This document shows positions 6,931-11,303 of a DNA stretch of 11,303 bases, piece after piece. Within the stretch, counting starts at the first letter, position 1. The number at the start of each line of letters is the position of its first letter. The notes under the pieces were generated by a model. It searched no databases, was not told the origin of the DNA, and was given only the letters and a program-made list of their open reading frames with translations. The position numbers and the translations under genes are program-made. The DNA comes from JAAYCB01 sp012744395 (GTDB lineage Bacteria; Planctomycetota; Planctomycetia; Pirellulales; Thermoguttaceae), in contig JAQVNJ010000168.1 in the NCBI GenBank assembly GCA_028703175.1, forward strand, positions 1 through 11,303. The letters run 5' to 3'.

Positions 6931-8094
6931 ATGTTCGGATTCAGGGATTGTGGATTCGCGGACGACCGCTGCAGAAACACTTTCTGGCGCCTGGGATTGC
7001 TGGGGTTGCTGGCGGTGGCTCCGGGGTGTTCCGGGTGTGGGAGAAGTCCGGCGCCGGGGACGTTTTCGCTCGAGCATTTGGAGGTGAAGTATGAAAGCTC
7101 GGGGGTCGAGGATCCGGAAACGGGCGTGCAGTTGGATCGTTTGACGACACCGCTGACGTTCGTGGATCAGAATGGCGTCGCGTGGAAGGCGCCAGCGGGA
7201 ATGCTGACCGACGGGGCGTCGATTCCGGACTGGGCGCTGTCAATCACGGGCCGCCCGAACACGTCGAACGTCTTTCGGGCAGCGATCGTTCACGACGCCT
7301 ATTGCCAGGCGTCGAGCAAGGCTTCCGACCAGCTTTACAGCCGTCCGTGGAAGGCCACGCATCAGATGTTTTACGATGGCTGTATCGCGTGCGGCGCGGC
7401 GCCGTCGCGGGCGGTCATGTGGTGGGCGGCGGTGCGGCTGGGCGGGCCGAGATGGGCCGAAGATGGAAGACTGCTGGAGAGCAACCTGAGCGATGTGGCC
7501 TTTACGGCCTTGGATCTGATCAGAGAAATCATCGCCGGCGGGCAGGACGCCGTTTCGCCTGCGGAGATCGATTCGCAGATTCACGGTTGGGAGCAGATGG
7601 CCGCCACGGTGCATGAGCACGAAAGCGACGCGGACAGCTCGCTGGAGGAGGACAATTTCGAAGCGGCGGAGAATTCGATCGCCAAAGCGATGGAGATGCT
7701 GGAATCGGCCCGCGGCCGGGATTCCAAGAGCGAGCCGGTGCTGGCTGCTTTGGAAGGATATGTCCAGACGCGCTACGCCAAACGATTGCAGGCGAAAAAG
7801 AAGTACAAGGAAGCGAGGGCCGTACTGGACAAGGCCGAGGGTAGTTTTCAACGGGCGCAGCAGGTGAAACGAACCAAAGACCCCAGCGTCCTGAGGGGGC
7901 TGGGAACGGTGGAGTTTGTTCGAGCCGATTTAGACCAGATTCAAGGGAACAAGGCGGCCGGCCTGCGAAAGCTCGAAAAAGCGGAGGCCCTGATGAACGA
8001 TGCGTTGCGAACCGCGCCGAAGTACCAGCCCGCCCGGCAGGATTTACGAGGCGTGACGACGCTGCGGGAAAAGATGAAAGAAGGTGGGCCATGA
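6931..8094 (+). CDS. DUF1353 domain protein with helical TPR-like tail, probable lipoprotein or membrane-anchored
   Basis: The product is 387 residues from the ATG at 6931. I prefer this start to the in-frame ATG at 6859 because it places a charged n-region and hydrophobic stretch (19-31) at the N-terminus. That stretch ends in APGC (Cys33), a weak lipobox, then a Cys/Gly/Pro-rich spacer. Residues about 71-172 match DUF1353, a small family also common in phages: LTTPLTFVDQNG, then the DGASIP motif (94-99) and the VHDAYC helix (His121-Asp122). Its biochemical role is unknown. From about 235 to 385 the sequence is strongly helical and charged, with spaced Ala/Leu/Tyr positions and phrases such as YKEARAVLDKAEGSF and PKYQPARQDL that resemble TPR helices. 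The joining of these two parts is unusual. The ribosome binding site (AAGAAG, eight bases upstream) is poor at this start. No partner gene is evident. Confidence 0.82.
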   Translation: MFGFRDCGFADDRCRNTFWRLGLLGLLAVAPGCSGCGRSPAPGTFSLEHLEVKYESSGVEDPETGVQLDRLTTPLTFVDQNGVAWKAPAGMLTDGASIPDWALSITGRPNTSNVFRAAIVHDAYCQASSKASDQLYSRPWKATHQMFYDGCIACGAAPSRAVMWWAAVRLGGPRWAEDGRLLESNLSDVAFTALDLIREIIAGGQDAVSPAEIDSQIHGWEQMAATVHEHESDADSSLEEDNFEAAENSIAKAMEMLESARGRDSKSEPVLAALEGYVQTRYAKRLQAKKKYKEARAVLDKAEGSFQRAQQVKRTKDPSVLRGLGTVEFVRADLDQIQGNKAAGLRKLEKAEALMNDALRTAPKYQPARQDLRGVTTLREKMKEGGP

Positions 8095-8264
8095 CCGAAT
8101 TGCCTGGGCTGGCATCGCCCCTTCAAAGGCGGCGAAAAAGGCTCGCGCGACCGAAAACGGGCCATAGCGACTGGAGCCAGCCGAACCCTACGATCAGTCA
8201 CTCCCCTGCATGCAGAGAGACACAAGGAGCGGTCGGTTGCCGCACCAGGTTCTTCGTCAGTCTG

Positions 8265-8612
8265 TCAGTCCTCGCAGAAACGGCCTTCGCCACTGCTAAC
8301 CGCTTGGATCGCTCGTGGATCGGCGAGTCTCCATTGCATTTCTTTCCATAACAGATCCATCTCTTCGAGCTTGAACCGGGCGCTGACAACGAAGTGCTTT
8401 TCCGGACCGGGTTGGTACTTGATATAGTTGGTCGCAACGATCGTGCCGTGCGGCAGAACCTCCAAGCCGGAATCGGCGTTGTCGCTGCCGGCGTGGCTGT
8501 GCATGAGCTTGATTCGGTACTGCCCGTTACGGCCGTAGAACAGGTCATCGAACGTGCCCACCCGCGCCACAAAGTGACCTTGCGTCGGCCAGCGCTGTGC
8601 CGTATCGCGGTG
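8265..8612 (-). pseudogene. Sialidase-type (BNR propeller) protein, C-terminal fragment
   Basis: The minus-strand frame reads GHFVARVGTFDDLFYGRNGQ, then SGLEVLPHGTIVATNYIKY, GPEKHFVVSARFKLEE and a stop at 8265. This resembles the last blades of the exo-alpha-sialidase-like proteins that are abundant in planctomycetes, where the order GLE(L/V)LPDGT..ATTY.KY....HSVVS.RFKL is typical. Only about 115 residues remain. Upstream of about 8612 no frame continues the family, and there is no signal peptide or convincing start (only a GTG at 8678 without a ribosome binding site). I therefore read it as a decayed gene that has lost its 5' end. The family assignment comes from remembered family patterns and is not proven. 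Confidence 0.6.
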
Positions 8613-8738
8613 ACCGCTGCAACCAGCGCAGGCCGGGACGGCGTCCGCGCGGCGCGGACCGGTGGGGCACCCAAACACAGATCCGCACCCTCCCCGGCCA
8701 TAGTTGCCCGGGTGTACCCATGCAGTTCTCCACGACTG

Positions 8739-8778
8739 GGCGGCGCGGGGCGCGCCGCCAGGGCGACGGGGTCGCCCT
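8739..8778. repeat. Two back-to-back perfect GC hairpins
   Basis: GGCGGCGCG/CGCGCCGCC (8739-8747 and 8751-8759) and AGGGCGAC/GTCGCCCT (8760-8767 and 8771-8778) are directly adjacent. Each has a 3-base GGG loop and no mismatch. No T-run follows on either strand. The layout resembles REP/BIME-type dispersed palindromes more than a terminator. Confidence 0.55.
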
Positions 8779-9008
8779 ACTGAAGTGAGCAGATGAAAGA
8801 GAAGGATGGGCAGACCTGCCTTCCACCTTGAGCAGGAACCCTCGTGCTGCAGCTATCTGGCAAGGCGGCCTGCTGGCCCCCTCCGGGAATGGATTCGGCT
8901 GTGAAAGATATGAGAGGCGCGGTCTGGCAATCGCGCGGAGGTCGACTGGTTGTGGCTGAGGCAGACAGTCGGACACACAGTCGGCCGTTTTGGACCTTTG
9001 AGAATACC

Positions 9009-9026
9009 CTCGAACCTGTCACCCCT
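9009..9026 (-). repeat. Partial copy of the tRNA-Val T-arm/variable region
   Basis: The 18 bases at 9009-9026 match 9106-9123, inside the tRNA-Val gene, at 17 positions and in the same orientation. They cover the variable region, the 5' T-stem and the start of the T-loop. The similarity stops abruptly on both sides. It may be a recombination scar or a remnant of a second tRNA. Confidence 0.5.
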
Positions 9027-9048
9027 TGTGGGAGGGTGCTGTGTGCGC

Positions 9049-9087
9049 AAAATGCGACCCCGAAGGACTCTGCGTCCTTCGGGGTCG
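9049..9087 (-). terminator. Intrinsic terminator of tRNA-Val
   Basis: A perfect 14-bp stem (9055-9068 with 9074-9087) closes a 5-base loop. On the minus strand it begins five bases after the tRNA 3' end and is followed by CATTTTG. Position, stability and the short T-run fit Rho-independent termination of the leftward tRNA transcript. Confidence 0.8.
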
Positions 9088-9091
9088 TGAG

Positions 9092-9165
9092 TGGGCGATA
9101 CGGGACTCGAACCTGTGACCCCTAGCTTGTCGAGCTAGTGCTCTAACCAACTGAGCTAATCGCCC
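9092..9165 (-). tRNA. tRNA-Val (anticodon GAC), with unusual C33
   Basis: The 74-base minus-strand gene folds as a full cloverleaf. It has a 7-bp acceptor stem GGGCGAT/ATCGCCC with discriminator A (9092), D-arm GCTC-AGTTGGTTA-GAGC, anticodon stem CTAGC/GCTAG, a 5-base variable loop, and T-arm ACAGG-TTCGAGT-CCCGT. The anticodon loop is TCGACAA, so bases 34-36 are GAC (9131-9129), reading valine GUC/GUU. A35, C36 and A73 agree with known valine identity elements. CCA is not encoded. Two things are odd. Position 33 is C, whereas elongator tRNAs nearly always have U33. The third T-stem pair is A-C. These could mean a tolerated variant or early decay. A strong terminator follows. No clear promoter was found upstream, where the next decayed gene ends. 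Confidence 0.88.
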
Positions 9166-9192
9166 GGTTTTAAGTTCTTGTCTAGAAAGATT

Positions 9193-9765
9193 TTAGCGGA
9201 GCGAGCCGCTTTGTCCAGGCGGACTGCCCCAGGAGGGGGCCGCCTCGTCTCCAATTGGATCCGCTAGTAGCTTATCATCCTGGCAATCGGCTGGCAAGTG
9301 GACGGCTGGCGGGGGAACGCACGCAGGGTGCCTTTCGGCGGGTGCGGCGCCCATGATGATCGTCTGGCCGTCGGGATGCATCAGGAGCCGGGCCGGGCGG
9401 ATAATGTCCGGCGAGCACCTGGTGAGGACGCGGGGATTGCAGTCCTGGCGGCCTTCCACAGTGTCGACCCACGGCGCCGCCGGGTCCCACTCGAGCAGCT
9501 GGCCGCCGGAATAGGCCCCCACGAAGAACCGGTCGCCTTGGGTTCCGACCGTGTTCCATTGTCCGAAGGCCGTCCGCCGCACCCACTGGTCGCCGCGCGG
9601 ATCATAACTGAAAAAGCGCATCGGAAACGCACTGCCGCCGCAGACCGTTGCGTTGGGCGCGGCGGCGCCGTGGTCGGAAAATCCCTGGCCGAGGTCCTTG
9701 GTCGCCGGCGCGGCTGCGGCGGCTTGCAGACAGATCAGGGCCGCAAAAGGTAGGCTCCGTCGCAT
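9193..9765 (-). CDS. Exported propeller-like protein, apparently internally deleted (probable pseudogene)
   Basis: The 190-residue frame has an intact beginning: GGAG eight bases before the ATG, then MRRSLPFAALICLQAAAAAP, a Sec signal peptide. Next comes KDLGQGFSDHG (residues 23-33). The sequence then jumps to NATVCGGSAFPMRFFSYDPR and GQWNTVGTQGDRFFVGAYSG, then GQLLEWDP and ..HPDGQTIIMGAAP (to about 142). In the planctomycete propeller-type proteins I associate with these phrases, the DLGQGFSDHG start and the GGTAFPMRFFSY..R block are separated by several hundred residues, so a large in-frame internal deletion is likely. After residue about 142 the text turns into Pro/Ala-rich sequence without pattern up to the stop, so the 3' end also looks lost. 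It may still be translated but is unlikely to fold as the parent did. The function of the parent family is unknown to me. Confidence 0.5.
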   Translation of the reverse strand: MRRSLPFAALICLQAAAAAPATKDLGQGFSDHGAAAPNATVCGGSAFPMRFFSYDPRGDQWVRRTAFGQWNTVGTQGDRFFVGAYSGGQLLEWDPAAPWVDTVEGRQDCNPRVLTRCSPDIIRPARLLMHPDGQTIIMGAAPAERHPACVPPPAVHLPADCQDDKLLADPIGDEAAPSWGSPPGQSGSLR

Positions 9766-9910
9766 GGGAATCTCCGGGATTCTGGGGGGATCGCGTGCAA
9801 TGCGGTCGACTGACGACTGTTGGCGCCGGGTTGCCGCCCCAAGATCCGCGGCGATCGTCGCGTTGCCGATCGAGGCCCGCCCGCTCCAGGTTGCCAGCGC
9901 CGCTCATTAT

Positions 9911-9927
9911 GCTCCGCCGGGCGGAGC
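9911..9927. repeat. Short perfect hairpin
   Basis: GCTCCGC (9911-9917) pairs with GCGGAGC (9921-9927) across CGG. It lies upstream of the leftward gene start at 9765. No T-run is present. It could be a chance GC palindrome. Confidence 0.3.
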
Positions 9928-9973
9928 GGCTGCAACGCCGGTGCAGGGCCGATCGCAAAGGGCGACTCCTATA

Positions 9974-10063
9974 GCTGCGCTGTTCCAACGCCGTTGGCGT
10001 AGGGTGTGGAAGGGCGACAGCGCAGCCCGGGGTGCGCTGTTTAACGCCATTGGTGTTCGGAAC
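9974..10063. repeat. TGCGCTGT/AACGCC repeat element with alternative pairing
   Basis: Two imperfect direct copies, 9976-10000 and 10033-10056, share TGCGCTGTT, AACGCC and TTGG. Between them ACAGCGCA (10017-10024) is complementary to TGCGCTGT in both. The left pairing extends to 10 bp (GCTGCGCTGT 9974-9983 with ACAGCGCAGC 10017-10026); the right one is 8 bp. The left copy also holds an ACGCC/GGCGT hairpin (9988-9992 with 9996-10000). GTTCC (9982-9986) and GGAAC (10059-10063) could close the whole unit. There is no coding evidence. It looks like a dispersed intergenic repeat. Confidence 0.5.
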
Positions 10064-10447
10064 AAGACCAGAAAACGGAACTAATTACCGACAGTCAGGC
10101 TCTTTAGCCACCTCAGGGGGGACTTGTGGCGATTTAATGAGTATTTTCGCGCCGTACTCCGTTTGTTGCACAAGAAGTCGGGCGAAACGCGTGGTCGGAA
10201 GTGGTTCAGGGGAATAGGTTTACGCCCGAGTGTGTGTGCGCAAGTAGCACACTAGCCGAAAGTGCTATGTTGCAGAAAACGGTAGAAAATCGGAAAGCGG
10301 AAAGCGGGGGGGCAATGCCGCGGGGGGCCGGTTCGGATTTGGTCTGAAAAGGGATGGGGACATGTACACAGGTATATCGCGTTGCGTGGGCTTTGGATGG
10401 GCTCTTTCGAACATGCGACGGATGCCGGTTCGGTCCGCAACGGAAAC
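10064..10447. other. Gene-free spacer
   Basis: This stretch has no frame with a ribosome binding site, signal peptide or known motif. It contains a small AGTGTG/CACACT inverted repeat (10229-10234 with 10248-10253) and a GGGGACATGTACAC stretch near 10356. Otherwise I see nothing. Confidence 0.5.
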
Positions 10448-10550
10448 GCGGGACGAGGCGGTAGTCTGTGGGTGGCCCCTTTTGCGGGACGAGGCGGTAG
10501 TTTGTGGGTGGCCCCTTTTGCGGCCCCTTTTGCGCCGCCCCTTTTGCGCC
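10448..10550. repeat. 36-bp tandem repeat (two units) with shorter GCCCCTTTTGCG satellites
   Basis: Units 10448-10483 and 10484-10519 are identical except for one C/T difference at 10466/10502. Both end in GGCCCCTTTT. Two shorter copies of the unit end follow directly (10520-10531 and about 10532-10545), so the block degenerates to a 12-14-base period. The minus-strand frame through it gives a simple 12-residue repeat and is probably not a gene. Confidence 0.8.
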
Positions 10551-10778
10551 GTTGGCGGAGGGTGGTCAGCGCGGATCGGCCGAAGTACAATCGCCGTGCG
10601 GGCGTCGAGCCGGTTCCGGGCGGCGATGGACGTCATCCGGCCAGGTCGCTCACGGGAGAGGCCGCGACGGGATGCGCTTGCCGCCGTTGATGGAAACGTC
10701 GCCGAACCAGGTAGGGTTTTTCTGCTCTTCGGAACGGCTCACAACGACTGCCCGCCCCCCCCAACCAATGAGGCTCCC

Positions 10779-11303
10779 ATGAGGCACTTGCTGCTTGCGA
10801 CCGGTATTCTGGCGTGTGCTGTCTCCTTGCCGGCCCTGGCCGATCCACCGCCGGGCGGCGCGGACAGCTCGGGCGGCATTCAGGCGTGGATTGCCAAGCT
10901 CGATTCGGCGGACGCGGCCGAGCGGATCGCCGCAATCGAGGCGATCGGCAAGCTGCAATCGGCCGGCTCGAAGCCGGTGCCGGCGCTTCTGGCGCGGCTC
11001 GACGATGAATCGGCGGAAGTCCGCGCGGCCGCGGCGGCGGCCTTGGGCGGGCTCGGGGCCGAGGTCGATCAAGTGGCCGCCGCGCTGATCGGCCATTTCA
11101 CGGACGAAGGGGGCATCGTTCGCCAGGCACCCAAATTGGAGTACGTGCCGCTTTGGGCGATCTACGGCGAGGCGGCCGGCGGATTGGGCCAGCCGGCCGT
11201 CGATCCGTTGATCCGCGTGTTGGGGAGCGATTCTCCGCAGGTCGCGTCGGCGGCCGCGATCGCGCTGGGCAGGATCGGCGAGCCGGCCGCGAAAGCGACG
11301 CCG
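10779..11303 (+). CDS. Secreted HEAT-repeat protein, N-terminal part (cut by window edge)
   Basis: The 175 codons visible stay open to the right edge. MRHLLLATGILACAVSLPALA is a Sec signal peptide with cleavage after the ALA at 21. A Pro/Gly linker (22-34) follows. After it come alpha-helical repeats of about 30 residues with the HEAT/PBS-lyase pattern. These include SADAAERIAAIEAIGKLQ (43-60), DESAEVRAAAAAALGGLG (76-93) and DSPQVASAAAIALGRIG (151-167); the conserved Asp, Val, Arg and Ala positions are visible. A less regular segment (about 105-138) with Trp and Tyr sits between the second and third clear repeats. Such repeats form scaffolds for protein binding, and the partner cannot be inferred. 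GAGG lies five bases before the ATG, and the sequence upstream is non-coding. The gene continues beyond the window. Confidence 0.85.
   Translation, partial: MRHLLLATGILACAVSLPALADPPPGGADSSGGIQAWIAKLDSADAAERIAAIEAIGKLQSAGSKPVPALLARLDDESAEVRAAAAAALGGLGAEVDQVAAALIGHFTDEGGIVRQAPKLEYVPLWAIYGEAAGGLGQPAVDPLIRVLGSDSPQVASAAAIALGRIGEPAAKATP

Noticed and set aside
9653..10084. Plus-strand frame opposite the exported remnant and through the repeat element
   Set aside because: It is Arg/Ala-rich with no motif and no ribosome binding site, and half of it is antisense to a gene start with a signal peptide.
10448..10550. Possible CRISPR array because of the 36-bp unit
   Set aside because: The units abut directly without spacers, and there are only two.
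10265..10636. Minus-strand frame with a 12-residue repeat
   Set aside because: The repeat simply reflects the 36-bp DNA tandem repeat. There is no ribosome binding site and the composition looks non-coding.

Overview
The window is GC-rich bacterial DNA that looks planctomycete, probably Pirellulales-like. This placement is an inference. It rests on Tat-type MRRRDFL leaders, a secreted D-aminoacylase-like amidohydrolase, propeller and sialidase-type proteins with export signals, a secreted HEAT-repeat protein, and long repeat-bearing spacers with decayed genes. No marker gene proves it.

Left part (1-4602). A polysaccharide-deacetylase-like gene starts at 241 and runs off the left edge on the minus strand. 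Its start has a strong ribosome binding site and a good sigma70-type promoter. Divergent from it lies a two-gene plus-strand unit. The first gene (554-3577) is an exported N-acyl-D-amino-acid deacylase fused to a large unrecognised beta-rich domain. The second (3619-4602) is a Tat-exported protein of unknown function, possibly a TIM barrel. The 41-base gap between them suggests co-transcription, so they may act on the same substrate outside the cytoplasm.

Middle part (4603-8094). A frameshifted, 5'-truncated IS701-like transposase remnant (minus strand, about 4675-5100) sits before a Tat-exported protein with two VOC/glyoxalase domains (5251-6315). About 600 bases without a supportable gene follow. 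Next is a probable membrane-anchored protein joining a DUF1353 domain to a helical, TPR-like tail (6931-8094).

Right part (8095-11303). This is a stretch of gene decay and repeats around a tRNA. It holds a sialidase C-terminal fragment (8265-8612, minus), two back-to-back GC hairpins (8739-8778), and a 17/18 copy of part of the tRNA T-arm region (9009-9026). It also holds an intrinsic terminator (9049-9087), an unusual tRNA-Val(GAC) (9092-9165, minus) and an apparently internally deleted exported propeller-type gene (9193-9765, minus). A 1-kb spacer follows with a TGCGCTGT/ACAGCGCA repeat element and a two-unit 36-bp tandem repeat. A secreted HEAT-repeat protein starts at 10779 and is cut by the right edge.

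I see no complete defence system, CRISPR array or biosynthetic cluster. The most interesting items are the deacylase fusion with its Tat-exported partner, the DUF1353 fusion, the C33 tRNA-Val with its nearby partial copy, and the alternative-pairing repeat element.
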